63,287 bases of DNA from an uncultured Acidimicrobiaceae bacterium (GTDB lineage: Bacteria; Actinomycetota; Acidimicrobiia; Spongiisociales; UBA5794). The notes below the pieces were generated by a model. The model worked only from the letters and a program-made list of their open reading frames with translations. It had not been told where the DNA came from and did no database searches. Shown here piece after piece: positions 35,272 to 44,645 of the stretch (positions within the stretch are counted from its first letter, which is position 1; each line of letters starts with the position of its first letter). The stretch spans positions 108,310 to 171,596 of the forward strand of contig CAMYMC010000042.1 of the NCBI GenBank assembly GCA_947259365.1. The letters are read 5' to 3'. The translations under genes were made by a program, and so were the position numbers.

Positions 35272-37335
35272 TCAGAACGCCCCGTACGCCTGGAGCGCCG
35301 GCTCGAGGACGACCGCGACGAGGTCGTTGCGCTCGATGCCATCGCTGAGGAGGAGGATGAGCCCGATGATTCCGTCACCGTCGGCGAGGGCCACGTCGAC
35401 GGCGAATCGGTCGAGGGCCCCGGTGAACAACCGCCAATCGACGTCGCCCGCCGTCACCGTTCGATCGAATTCGAACGCGGCGTCGAGCCCGAGCTGCTCC
35501 TCGTAGAGCCCGAGGACGAAGGACTCCGCGAACGAACCGGGGATGACCTGCTGAACGAGGGTGGTCTGATCGAGACCGGTCGAGCCCCTCGACCACACCC
35601 CGGGGCCGACGCTCTCCCAGCCCTCGGGGACCACGCCGACGATCGTGAAGCCGAAGATGTCCTCCTCGAAGGGGACGAGCGTGATCGCATCCGGATCGAA
35701 CGGCGCCGCCACGAACGGGACCGGATCCATCGCCGCGACGCAGCCGGTGTCGGGTGACCGGGCCGGATCGGCGATGAACGCGAGCGTGATCGCCGTCGGG
35801 CAGTCCGCGGCGATCGAGGTGCCGTGCCCCAGGGTGGGGAACTCGACGTAGAAACTGTTCTCGAGGGTCTCGGCGACCTCGAGGCCCCACCGGGGAGGCG
35901 TGATCGGGTCGAAGGTCCCGGCGAGGACGAGGGTCGGGATCGACGACGTGACGTTGCGGGCCTCGAGCGGGTCGGCCGTCCCCGCCTGCCAGAGGTCGCA
36001 CAGGGCGAAGACGGGAGTTGACAGGTTGATCGACTCGGCGAAGAGCTCGGCGAGGTCGGGGTGAGCCGCGAGACCGGCCTCGATCGCGTCGAGAGACGTG
36101 AACGCCACCTCCTCCCTGCACTGGACCGACAGGTGCATGCCGAAGGAGAAGAATTGCGCGTTCACGATGTCGTTGCTCGTGAGCAGGCTGGCGATCGCCG
36201 TGTCGCCTTGCTCGAGGTCGGCCACCATCTGCGGGAGCTGGGGGAAGATGTCGTCCGAATACAGGCCCTGGAAGACCGTGCCGAGAAGCCCGGCGCCGTC
36301 GAGAAGCACGTCGTACTGAGCTCCGGAGAGGAAGTCCCTGGCGACGAAGGCGGCCGGGCTCCCCTCGAGCCGATCGGCGAGGGCGAACAGCCGGTTCTCG
36401 AGGTCCGGGTACGTCTCGTTGCAGGCATCGTCGATCTCGCACGCCCGGAACAGCGTGTCGAACGCCCGCGCCAGGTTCCCCGGCGCCTCGCTGATGATGT
36501 CGGCGCCGATCGGGTAGGTGGAGTCGAGGATCACCGACCTGAGGCCGTCCGGGTGGTCCCGCATCACCGTCTGGGCGAGGCGGGTCCCGTACGAGATGCC
36601 GATGAGGTTCCACTGCTCGTACCCGAGCACCATCCGGAGGTCTTCGACGTCTGCCGCGTTTGCCGCGCTGTCGTATGCGGTGACGTCGACGCCGTCTGCG
36701 ACGAGACGGCGGCGGCACTCGTCGAGGGCCTCGACCTCACGGGCGAGGGCGGCGTCAGGCTCGATGTCCTCGTCGAGCAGGTCGAACCCGAGGGCAAGAC
36801 TCTCGGGGCAATCGAGGCTCGGCTCGGAGTTCCCCACCCCGCGTTGGTCGAAGAAGATGAGGTCACGATCGGTGAGCAGGGACGCCCAGACGTCATCGAA
36901 GGAGAACGCGAGGGCGTCGAGGGTCTCGCCGCCGGGCCCGCCGTCGAGGTACACGATGGGGTCCGGTTTCGGGGCGGGGTCCTCGCTGGGGAAGATCGCG
37001 ACGTGGATGCGCACCTCGCGGCCGTTGTCGAGGGCGCGGTTCTCGGGAACGGTGAGCCATCCGCATCGGGGGTCGCGCTCCTGGGGGAGGTCGAAGCTGC
37101 AGGGTGCATCGTCGAAGATCGGCTGATAGGCGAGACCCGCAGTCGGCGGGGGAGTGCTCGATGGCGCATCTGACGGCGGCGGAGTCCCGGTCGTCGGGGT
37201 GGTGGCGGTCACCGTCGAGGCGACTGCGCTCGGAGGGACCGGGTCGTCTTCGGAGCCGGCGCTGAGGACGAGGGCGACGACCGCGACGGTGAGCGCGGCG
37301 ATGAGGACGATGAGAGCGATGATGCTGCGGGGCAC
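35272..37335 (-). CDS. Exported alpha/beta hydrolase, tripeptidyl-aminopeptidase-like
   Basis: A 687-residue protein starting at GTG 37335, with an N-terminal signal anchor (SIIALIVLIAALTVAVVALVL), a Pro/Thr-rich linker and an alpha/beta hydrolase domain of the SCO7095/TAP family. The oxyanion region is YLDGGPGG, the nucleophile lies in GISYGT, the acid in TFDPITPP and the His in TLGHGTS. Cys residues in the cap are typical of the secreted family. The last 130 residues form an extra C-terminal domain I do not recognise. It probably trims peptides outside the cell. Confidence 0.85.
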   Translation of the reverse strand: MPRSIIALIVLIAALTVAVVALVLSAGSEDDPVPPSAVASTVTATTPTTGTPPPSDAPSSTPPPTAGLAYQPIFDDAPCSFDLPQERDPRCGWLTVPENRALDNGREVRIHVAIFPSEDPAPKPDPIVYLDGGPGGETLDALAFSFDDVWASLLTDRDLIFFDQRGVGNSEPSLDCPESLALGFDLLDEDIEPDAALAREVEALDECRRRLVADGVDVTAYDSAANAADVEDLRMVLGYEQWNLIGISYGTRLAQTVMRDHPDGLRSVILDSTYPIGADIISEAPGNLARAFDTLFRACEIDDACNETYPDLENRLFALADRLEGSPAAFVARDFLSGAQYDVLLDGAGLLGTVFQGLYSDDIFPQLPQMVADLEQGDTAIASLLTSNDIVNAQFFSFGMHLSVQCREEVAFTSLDAIEAGLAAHPDLAELFAESINLSTPVFALCDLWQAGTADPLEARNVTSSIPTLVLAGTFDPITPPRWGLEVAETLENSFYVEFPTLGHGTSIAADCPTAITLAFIADPARSPDTGCVAAMDPVPFVAAPFDPDAITLVPFEEDIFGFTIVGVVPEGWESVGPGVWSRGSTGLDQTTLVQQVIPGSFAESFVLGLYEEQLGLDAAFEFDRTVTAGDVDWRLFTGALDRFAVDVALADGDGIIGLILLLSDGIERNDLVAVVLEPALQAYGAF

Positions 37336-37472
37336 GGGGTCCTCGTCCGTCGGTCGGCTCGATGCGCGTTCGTGTGTATCGGCCACCCTACGCCAGGTCC
37401 GTGAGCATTCATCCGCATCGGTACCGCCCGCGGCGGGCCGGTAGTGTGGGAGCAACCCGTGAGGAGGAACGC

Positions 37473-38330
37473 ATGACCGGCTCGCAACCGTCGGGGGAGA
37501 ACCCCGAGCCGCGGCGGTTCTCGGTGGTCGAGCCCATCGAATCCGAAGAACGCGCCAAGCTGAAGAAGCGCCTCTACGAGTCCGAGCTCCGCCGGCTTCA
37601 GCAAGAGCTCGTGAAGCTGCAGGACTCGATCGTCCAGAGAGGCCTTCGTGTCGTCGTGGTGTTCGAGGGCAGGGACGCGGCAGGCAAGGGGGGTGTCATC
37701 AAGCGCATCATCGAGCGGCTCAATCCTCGAGTCGTCCGGGTCGCGGCCCTCGGCAAGGCAACCGACCGGGAACGCACCCAGTGGTGGTTCCAGCGCTATG
37801 TGGCGCAGCTGCCCGCCGCCGGGGAGATGGTCCTGTTCGACCGGTCGTGGTACAACCGCGGCCTCGTCGAGCCGGTGATGGGGTTCTGCACCGAGGACGA
37901 GTACCGGGAGTTCCTCCGATCGTGCCCCGAGTTCGAGCGCATGATCGTCAGGGCCGGGATCATCCTCGTCAAGTACTGGTTCTCGGTGAGCGACGACGAG
38001 CAGGAGCGTCGGTTCCACGCCAGGATCCAGGACCCGACGAAGCGCTGGAAGCTGAGCCCGATGGATCTGGAGTCGCGGGCGCGCTGGGTCGAGTACTCCA
38101 GGGCCAAGGACATCATGTTCGACCACACCGACATCAAGCAGGCTCCGTGGTATGTCGTGAATGCCGACGACAAGCGACGCGCCCGACTCAATTGCATGTC
38201 GCACCTGCTCAGCGTGATCCCGTACGACGAGCCCCCGGCGTCGGATATCGAACTCCCACCCCGACAGGCGGACCAGAGCTACATCCGGCCCCCGATCGGT
38301 GAGCAGACCTTCGTCCCCGAGGAGTACTGA
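37473..38330 (+). CDS. ppk2: Polyphosphate kinase 2
   Basis: A 285-residue PPK2 family enzyme that moves phosphate between polyphosphate and nucleoside diphosphates (class I). Walker A is GRDAAGKGG, Walker B lies in MVLFDRSWYNRGLVEPVMGFC, and the lid and C-terminal motifs (WKLSPMDLESRARWVEYSRAKD, PWYVVNADDKRRARLN) are intact. The ATG at 37473 has GAGGAGG at ideal spacing. A strong GC hairpin follows the stop. No ppk1 is nearby. Confidence 0.95.
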   Translation: MTGSQPSGENPEPRRFSVVEPIESEERAKLKKRLYESELRRLQQELVKLQDSIVQRGLRVVVVFEGRDAAGKGGVIKRIIERLNPRVVRVAALGKATDRERTQWWFQRYVAQLPAAGEMVLFDRSWYNRGLVEPVMGFCTEDEYREFLRSCPEFERMIVRAGIILVKYWFSVSDDEQERRFHARIQDPTKRWKLSPMDLESRARWVEYSRAKDIMFDHTDIKQAPWYVVNADDKRRARLNCMSHLLSVIPYDEPPASDIELPPRQADQSYIRPPIGEQTFVPEEY

Positions 38331-38335
38331 GCACA

Positions 38336-38363
38336 CGGCCGGCGCCGCGCTGCGGCCCGGCCG
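38336..38363 (+). terminator. GC hairpin after ppk2
   Basis: A 12-bp stem formed by CGGCCGG with CCGGCCG, continued after a bulged C by GCCGC with GCGGC around a GCT loop, begins five bases after the ppk2 stop. It lacks a T-tract but is stable enough to end the transcript before ilvC. Confidence 0.6.
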
Positions 38364-38423
38364 TCGCAGGCGGGGCGGGTAGTAGATTCGCCACCCGGGA
38401 GCTCTGCGACAAAGGGTGGTCGA

Positions 38424-39443
38424 ATGGCCCAGATCTACTACGACAGCGATGCCGATCCGGCACAGATCACGAGTCGCAAGGTGGCCGTCATCGGCTTCGG
38501 GAGCCAGGGCCACGCCCACTCGCTCAACCTCTTCGACTCCGGCGTGCCCGTCGTCGTCGGTCTCCGCGAGGGCTCATCGAGCCGAGAAACGGCTGCCGAG
38601 TCCGGGCTCGAGGTGAAGACACCGGCGGATGCGGCGGCCGACGCCGACGTCGTCATGCTGCTGGTGCCCGACCAGCACATGGCCGACCTGTACTCCGCTG
38701 AGATCGCAGGCGCCCTCGACCCCGGCGATGCACTGCTGTTCGCTCACGGTTTCAACATCCACTTCGGCGAGATTCAACCTCCGCCAGAGGTCGACGTCGC
38801 CATGGTGGCACCCAAGGGGCCGGGCCATCTCGTTCGAAGGACCTACGTCGAGGGCAGCGGCGTGCCGTGCCTCCTCGCCGTCCACCAGGACGCAACCGGG
38901 AACGCTCACGACCTCGGGCTCGCCTACGCGTGGGGCATCGGCGGTGGGAGGGCCGGGGTCCTCGAGACGACATTTCGGGAGGAGACGGAGACGGACCTCT
39001 TCGGGGAGCAGGTCATCCTGTGCGGCGGCGTCGCCGAGCTCGTCAAGTCGGCGTTCGAGCTGATGGTCGACGCGGGTTACCAGCCGGAGTCGGCGTACTT
39101 CGAGACCCTCCACGAGTTGAAGCTCATCGTGGATCTCATGTACGAGGGAGGGCTCTCGTGGATGCGGTATTCGGTGTCCGACACTGCGGAATACGGGGAT
39201 TACACCCGGGGGCCCCGGGTCATCACCGAGGACACGAGGAATGCGATGCGGGCGATCATGGCCGAGATCCGGTCGGGTGAGTTCGCCAAGGAGTGGATGT
39301 CGGAGAGCCGGGCAGGGGCGGCGAAGCTTCTCGAGACCAGAGCCGGAGAGCAGCACCAGCTCATCGAGACCGTCGGCGCCGAGCTCCGCTCGATGATGCC
39401 GTTCCTCACCCCCCGTACCCCGCCGGGCGTCGATCGAACGTGA
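38424..39443 (+). CDS. ilvC: Ketol-acid reductoisomerase
   Basis: A 339-residue class I enzyme for the second step of valine, leucine and isoleucine synthesis, using NADPH and magnesium. The nucleotide-binding loop [13 protein letters not shown], the segments PDQHMADLY and [13 protein letters not shown], and the acidic metal site around [13 protein letters not shown] with the later [19 protein letters not shown] are all present. It stands alone: ilvB, ilvH and leu genes are not adjacent. Confidence 0.97.
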   Translation: MAQIYYDSDADPAQITSRKVAVIGFGSQGHAHSLNLFDSGVPVVVGLREGSSSRETAAESGLEVKTPADAAADADVVMLLVPDQHMADLYSAEIAGALDPGDALLFAHGFNIHFGEIQPPPEVDVAMVAPKGPGHLVRRTYVEGSGVPCLLAVHQDATGNAHDLGLAYAWGIGGGRAGVLETTFREETETDLFGEQVILCGGVAELVKSAFELMVDAGYQPESAYFETLHELKLIVDLMYEGGLSWMRYSVSDTAEYGDYTRGPRVITEDTRNAMRAIMAEIRSGEFAKEWMSESRAGAAKLLETRAGEQHQLIETVGAELRSMMPFLTPRTPPGVDRT

Positions 39444-39450
39444 CCCGGTC

Positions 39451-39476
39451 CCGGGCAACGGCCCGGCGCTGCCCGG
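39451..39476. terminator. Hairpin between convergent ilvC and ABC gene
   Basis: CCGGGCA (39451-39457) and TGCCCGG (39470-39476) form a 7-bp stem with a 12-base loop in the 42-base gap between two converging genes, suiting a two-way terminator. Confidence 0.5.
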
Positions 39477-39485
39477 CCTTCGCCG

Positions 39486-40328
39486 TCAACACGTGCCGGC
39501 CCGACCGGCGTCCGGGCTCCACGCCCTGAAACGTCCGTTGCGGTGTTCGAGGCGCAGCGCTGCCCCGAAGCACGCCGAGAGCGCCGCCTCCGTGAGCGTA
39601 TCCGAGATCGGGCCGTGAGCGACGACCTCGCCACCGGCGAGCATGATGATGTGATCGAACCCCGCCGGGATCTCCTCGACGTGATGGGTGACGAGGACGC
39701 ACGCCGGTCCATCGGGGTCGAGCGCCAACTCCGACAACGACCCGACCATCCGCTCCCGGGCACCCAGATCGAGCCCGGTCGTCGCCTCATCGAGGAGGAG
39801 GAGCTCCGGCTCCGTCATCAGGCTCCTGGCGATGAGAACCCGCTGGCGCTCCCCGGCGGAGAGGCGGCCGAAGGGGCGATCGGCGAGCGCACCGGCGGTG
39901 AGCCGCTCCAGGTTGGCTCTCGCCCGGTCCCAGTCGGCGTCCGTGTAGTCGTGCCAGCGGGAGTCGACGAACGACGCGTGCTTGCCGGTGACCACGATCT
40001 CGACGGCGGGCAGCGTTTCGCGCACGAGGGATGCCGGTCCCATGCCCGCATACCCCACCCGACTCCTGAGCCTGCGGACGTCGACGGCGCCGTGGCGTCG
40101 TCCAAAGAGCCGGACGGTGCCCCGCGACGGGGTGAGGTACGTCGACGCCACCTGGAGCATCGTCGTCTTGCCGGCCCCGTTGGGTCCGAGGACGACCCAG
40201 TCTTCATGGCGGAGCACCCGCCAGTCGACGTCGCGGAGCAGGTGGCGCCCCTCGCGCACGACCGAGACCCCGGCGAGGTCGATGACCTCGTCGTCCGCGG
40301 CGCCGGCGGCTGGGGGGTTCTCCGCCAT
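39486..40328 (-). CDS. Lone ABC transporter ATP-binding protein
   Basis: A 280-residue ABC ATPase with Walker A GPNGAGKTTML, signature LSAGERQRV (Ala where Gly is usual), Walker B LLLLDEATTGLD and switch VTHHVEEIP. Sequence resembles the ModF/YlmA-like group of cytosolic ABC ATPases rather than importers. No permease is adjacent, so it either pairs with one elsewhere or acts in a non-transport role. Confidence 0.88.
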   Translation of the reverse strand: MAENPPAAGAADDEVIDLAGVSVVREGRHLLRDVDWRVLRHEDWVVLGPNGAGKTTMLQVASTYLTPSRGTVRLFGRRHGAVDVRRLRSRVGYAGMGPASLVRETLPAVEIVVTGKHASFVDSRWHDYTDADWDRARANLERLTAGALADRPFGRLSAGERQRVLIARSLMTEPELLLLDEATTGLDLGARERMVGSLSELALDPDGPACVLVTHHVEEIPAGFDHIIMLAGGEVVAHGPISDTLTEAALSACFGAALRLEHRNGRFRAWSPDAGRAGTC

Positions 40329-40419
40329 CGTGGCGTCAACCTACTCCACGCCGTGGGCGGCGCCGAGCCCGCAGTTCGGCGTGGCGGGTGGGCGTCGAAC
40401 TCAGCCGCCGACCTCTCCC

Positions 40420-42696
40420 TCACGCTCCGGCGTCACGCAGCGCCTGCCAGACCCGGCCCGGGGTGAGCGGCATCTCGAGGTCGGTGACTCCGAGGGGCCG
40501 GAGCGCGTCGAGCACGGCGTTGACGATGGCGGGCGGTGCGCCGATGCAGCCGGCCTCGCCGGCTCCCTTGGCGCCGAGCGGGTTCGACGGCGCCGGGCTG
40601 ACGAGCCGGCTTCCCACGATCTCGGGCATCTCGGACGCAGCGGGGATCGGGTAGTCCATGAACGAGGCAGTCAGCGGCTGACCGTTGTCGCTGTAGACGA
40701 CGCGCTCCATGAGGGCCTGGCCGATGCCTTGAGCGAGCGAACCGTGGCTCTGCCCCTCGACGATCATGGGATTGATGACGTTGCCGTAGTCGTCGACCGC
40801 GACGAGACGGCGGATGCTCACCTCGCCCGTCTCGAGCGACACCTCGACGGCGGCGACGTGGACGCCGTAGGGGAACGTCTGCGCCCCCGACACGTAGAAC
40901 TCCGACTCGATGAGCGCCTCGCCGCGGGAGCCGGCGCCGGCGACGAGGTCGCGCCACGGAACGACCGCCCCCGGCACCCCGCGGATCCCGGGGCCTTCAT
41001 CGGTCATCACGACATCAGATGGGCTCGCTTCGAGCATCGACGCGGTGAGATCCCGTACCCGGGAGGCGAGCGTCGAGCTCACCCGCCAGACCGCGGATCC
41101 ACCGAGCATCGTCGACCGGCTCGCGTTGGTGCCCGTCCCGCGGGCGACGGCGTCGGTGTCGCCGGCGACGATGGTGACCCGAGAAGGGTCGACGCCGAAG
41201 GCAGTCGCGGCGATTCTGGCGAACACCGTTTCGTGGCCCTGCCCGGTGGACATCGACCCGGTGCGCACGACGAGCGTGCCGTCGGGTTGCAGCTCGGCCT
41301 CGCCGAACTCGCCGGTGCTCACGGCGCCACCGGCCCGCTCGATGAAGGCACCGATGCCGACGCCGATCGGGTCGGCGCCGCGGGATCGCCGGTCGGCCTG
41401 CTCGGCCCGGAGTCCCTCGATGTCGACGAGGCGTAATGCCTCGTCGAGTGCCGCGACGTAGTCGCCGCTGTCGTGGATGGCGCCGGTGGCGGTGCGGTAG
41501 GGGAGGGTCCGGATCATGTTGATGCGGCGGACCTCGGCCGGGTCCATCCGGCATGCCAGGGCGTACTCCTCGATGGCGCGTTCGATGGCGAACGCAGCCT
41601 CGGGCCGGCCGGCGCCCCGGTACGAGCCGGTTGGCGCCAGGTTGGTGACGACAGTCGTCGAGGTGATCCGTACGCGCTCGATGTCATAGAGACCGGTGGC
41701 GACGTACCGGCTGAAGGTGGGGATCTGGGAGCCGTTGTGGGGATACGCCCCGGCGTCGCCGACGATCTCGATGTGCGCCGTCCGTACCCGCCCGTTCCCG
41801 TCGCCGCCGAGTGTGATGCGGTGGCGCAGGCCCCGGCCGTGGGTGCCCGTGACGAAATGCTCGCGGCGGCGCTGCAGCCACTGCACCGGCCGACCGAGAC
41901 GCCTCGCTGCGGCGCACACCAGGATGTACTCCGGATAGAGCATGCCTTTCATGCCGAAGCCCCCGCCCACGTCGGGAACGACGATCCGGAGCTGCTCCTC
42001 GTCGAGGCCGAGATAGCGGGCGAGCCGGCCGCGAAGACGATGCGGGTTCTGGTGGCTGATGTTGACCGTGAGGCGGTCGCCGGAGGGCACGGCGAGGATC
42101 GCGAGCGGCTCGATCGAATTGGGCACGACGCGACCGTTGACGACTTCGACGGTCGTCTCGATGGCGACCGGTGGTGCCTCCCCGTCCGGGGCCAGCTCCC
42201 AGCGCTCGACCACGTTGGTCCCGGCCGCATCGTGAAGCACGACCTCGTCGCGCAGCGCGTCGCCGATGGATGTCACGACAGGGAGCGGGTCGAGATCGGG
42301 AAACACCATTCCCGCGCCGTCCTCGGCGGCCGCGGCGCTTTGCGCGATGACCATCGCCACCGGTTCCCCGGCGAAGCGGACCCGGTCCGTCGCCAGGGTG
42401 GGGCGGTCCATGCCATCGACGGCGGCGAATGGATTCGAGCCCGCGATCGGAGGCGTCACCAGCTCGGCAGCAGTGAGGACCTCGATCACGCCGGGGACGT
42501 CGGCAGCGAATGCCACGTCGACGCTCCGCACGATGGCGTGGGCCTCCGCACTCCGCGCGAACGCTGCGTGGAGGACGGGACCTTCCACGTCGCCGCGGAT
42601 GGCCAGGTCGTCGACGTACCGGCCGTTTCCGGTGATGAAGCGCTCGTCCTCGACCCTGGTCTCCGACCGAGCGGGGACGGGAGTGGCATCGGCCAT
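40420..42696 (-). CDS. Molybdenum hydroxylase large subunit (CoxL form II-like), orphan
   Basis: A 758-residue xanthine-dehydrogenase family protein holding the molybdopterin cofactor. The active-site loop reads SYRGAGRPEAAF, the form II CoxL pattern, not the AYRCSFR of true CO dehydrogenase. The catalytic Glu is in GAKGAGEAGC and the cofactor-binding GGGFGMKG is present. Normal complexes also need FAD (M) and 2Fe-2S (S) subunits; neither gene lies within the window. It probably oxidises an aldehyde or N-heterocycle and needs partner subunits encoded elsewhere. Confidence 0.88.
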   Translation of the reverse strand: MADATPVPARSETRVEDERFITGNGRYVDDLAIRGDVEGPVLHAAFARSAEAHAIVRSVDVAFAADVPGVIEVLTAAELVTPPIAGSNPFAAVDGMDRPTLATDRVRFAGEPVAMVIAQSAAAAEDGAGMVFPDLDPLPVVTSIGDALRDEVVLHDAAGTNVVERWELAPDGEAPPVAIETTVEVVNGRVVPNSIEPLAILAVPSGDRLTVNISHQNPHRLRGRLARYLGLDEEQLRIVVPDVGGGFGMKGMLYPEYILVCAAARRLGRPVQWLQRRREHFVTGTHGRGLRHRITLGGDGNGRVRTAHIEIVGDAGAYPHNGSQIPTFSRYVATGLYDIERVRITSTTVVTNLAPTGSYRGAGRPEAAFAIERAIEEYALACRMDPAEVRRINMIRTLPYRTATGAIHDSGDYVAALDEALRLVDIEGLRAEQADRRSRGADPIGVGIGAFIERAGGAVSTGEFGEAELQPDGTLVVRTGSMSTGQGHETVFARIAATAFGVDPSRVTIVAGDTDAVARGTGTNASRSTMLGGSAVWRVSSTLASRVRDLTASMLEASPSDVVMTDEGPGIRGVPGAVVPWRDLVAGAGSRGEALIESEFYVSGAQTFPYGVHVAAVEVSLETGEVSIRRLVAVDDYGNVINPMIVEGQSHGSLAQGIGQALMERVVYSDNGQPLTASFMDYPIPAASEMPEIVGSRLVSPAPSNPLGAKGAGEAGCIGAPPAIVNAVLDALRPLGVTDLEMPLTPGRVWQALRDAGA

Positions 42697-42795
42697 GGGC
42701 GGTGACTCTATCGGACGCGCGAAGGGTTCCGGCTGGCACGGCGATGCTGCCGGAGAGGCGACATCGACGTCGGCCGGGGGGCGCCGGCTGACTGT

Positions 42796-43644
42796 CTATC
42801 TCGCCGCAAGGGAACGACGCCGCCTCCCGCCCTCGCGCTCGCCGACCCGAGGTTCCCACGTGAACACGCGCGTGGCGAGCACGGCCGCTCCCACCATCCA
42901 GAGCATCATCACGGCGAGCTCGGGCCAGTGGAACTGTCCCAACCAGCCGCCACGGGCGGCGACCTCGAGGGGGTCGAAACCGTCGTGGAACGCAAGCCCG
43001 AAAGGACGCAAGGGGAACAGGCCTGCGATCGCGCGGAGGGCAGCAGGTTCGTTGGGGCCCGAGATGAAGAAGATGCCCGAGATGAACGCAAGCGGGAGAA
43101 GCGTCGCGTTGGCGAGCACCGGCGTCGCATCGCTGGACGGAGCGAGCGCGGCGACGAGGAGCCCCAGGGCGGCGAAGCATGCGACCCCGATGACGAACGT
43201 GACGATGAGCGAGGGGAGCGACTCGCCGAAGATGCGGACCCCGTATGCGACCGATCCGAAGGCGAGCATGACGACGACTGCGATGGCTGCGATGTAGACG
43301 GCGGATCCGACGCGGCCTGCGATGTAGATCCACGGTGGAAGGGGCGTTCCCCGGACCCGCTTCAGGATCCCGTCGTCCCTGGCGATCGCCGTCTGCACCG
43401 CCAGGTTCGTGTACGTCGCCGACACCGCACCGAAGACGGCCATCGCCGACGCGTAGTACTGCCCGAAGGTCACGCCGATCTCGCTGATGCGGTCGTTGCC
43501 GAACACTGTCGTGAAGATCACGAGGAACATCAGCGGGAAGACGATCGTGAAGAACGCCGCCACAGGGGTGCGCCAGAAGATGCGGTTTTGATACCGGATC
43601 TGATGCCAGACCAGGGAGAGGTCCGAGATCGGGCGCTCAGTCAT
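42796..43644 (-). CDS. ABC-2 type transporter permease
   Basis: A 282-residue permease with six membrane helices and the ABC-2 pattern (WRTPVAAFFTIVFPLMFLVIF, FISGIFFISGPNEPAALRAIAGLFPLRP). It ends in a basic tail. The ATG at 43644 overlaps the ATPase gene by eight bases, so they form one exporter, of the DrrAB drug-efflux type. Substrate is unknown. Confidence 0.88.
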   Translation of the reverse strand: MTERPISDLSLVWHQIRYQNRIFWRTPVAAFFTIVFPLMFLVIFTTVFGNDRISEIGVTFGQYYASAMAVFGAVSATYTNLAVQTAIARDDGILKRVRGTPLPPWIYIAGRVGSAVYIAAIAVVVMLAFGSVAYGVRIFGESLPSLIVTFVIGVACFAALGLLVAALAPSSDATPVLANATLLPLAFISGIFFISGPNEPAALRAIAGLFPLRPFGLAFHDGFDPLEVAARGGWLGQFHWPELAVMMLWMVGAAVLATRVFTWEPRVGEREGGRRRRSLAAR

Positions 43645-44536
43645 CCTGTCCGCCTCCGGTGAGCTCCAGATAGACGTCCTCGAGTGTGGGACGATCGACG
43701 GTGACATCGATGAGCTCGACGTCGTTGTGCAGCGCCCAACCGGTGATCTCGTGGAGGACGCGAGTGACGTCATCGGCCTCGAGGACGTAGCGGTCCCCGT
43801 CGGCGCGTGCTCGTTCCAGCGGGCCGCCGACCGCGGTGCCGACGGGAAGGGAGAACGACACCCGGGTCGACGCCTCAGCTCGACCGCCCAGTGTGTCGGG
43901 CGTCCCCTCGGCGACGATGCGGCCGGCGCTGATCACGGCGACCCGATCGGCGAGATGCTGGGCCTCGTCCATGTAGTGGGTGGTGAGCAGAACCGTCTTG
44001 CCGAGCGACGTGAGGTTGGCGATGACGCTCCACGCCTGGCGCCGGGCGGAGGGGTCGAACCCGGTGGTCGGCTCGTCGAGGAACAGCAGATCGGGATCAC
44101 CGACGATGCCGAGCGCCAACTCGAGGCGCCGCTTCTGCCCACCGGAGAGAGTTTTCACCCTCGCCCCCGCCTTCTCCTCGAGCCCGACGAGCTCGACCAG
44201 CTCCTGGGTGGATCTGCGACCTGCATAGACCCGGCCGTGGATGTCGATCGCCTCCGTGACGGTGAGCTCCCTTTCGATCGCCGTCGTCTGGAGCACGATC
44301 CCGATGCGTTCCCGGAAGTCCCTTCCGGCGGTCTCGGGATCGAACCCGAGCACTTCGATCTCGCCACCGGAGCGGGTGCGATGCCCCTCGAGGATCTCGA
44401 CCGTCGTCGACTTCCCGGCACCGTTGGGTCCGAGCAACGCGAACACCTCGCCGGGTCGGACCTCGAAGTCGATCCCGCGGACTGCGGCCACGTCGCCGTA
44501 GTGCTTGACGAGTCTCCTGACGACGATGGCCGCCAC
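43637..44536 (-). CDS. ABC-2 type transporter ATP-binding protein (DrrA-like)
   Basis: A 299-residue exporter ATPase with Walker A GPNGAGKSTTVE, signature LSGGQKRRLELAL, Walker B LLFLDEPTTGFDP and switch TTHYMDEA. The C-terminal 80 residues are the extra domain found in DrrA-type ATPases (DVTVDRPTLEDVYLELTGG). It is coupled to the overlapping permease gene downstream. Confidence 0.92.
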   Translation of the reverse strand: MAAIVVRRLVKHYGDVAAVRGIDFEVRPGEVFALLGPNGAGKSTTVEILEGHRTRSGGEIEVLGFDPETAGRDFRERIGIVLQTTAIERELTVTEAIDIHGRVYAGRRSTQELVELVGLEEKAGARVKTLSGGQKRRLELALGIVGDPDLLFLDEPTTGFDPSARRQAWSVIANLTSLGKTVLLTTHYMDEAQHLADRVAVISAGRIVAEGTPDTLGGRAEASTRVSFSLPVGTAVGGPLERARADGDRYVLEADDVTRVLHEITGWALHNDVELIDVTVDRPTLEDVYLELTGGGQDD

Positions 44537-44645
44537 AGCCGTCTCCTCTCCCCACCGATGCTACGCGCAGGCCCCGTGGGCTTCTGGGCCCCGTCGAGCC
44601 GGGCCGTTCGTAGACTCGCCCGGCGCGCCGGGAAGGGGTGTCGGG

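Noticed and set aside
42856-42871. TTCCCACGTGAACACG as a second parS-like site
   Set aside because: It matches the palindrome core CACGTG only with several mismatches, and lies inside a permease coding sequence far from parAB.
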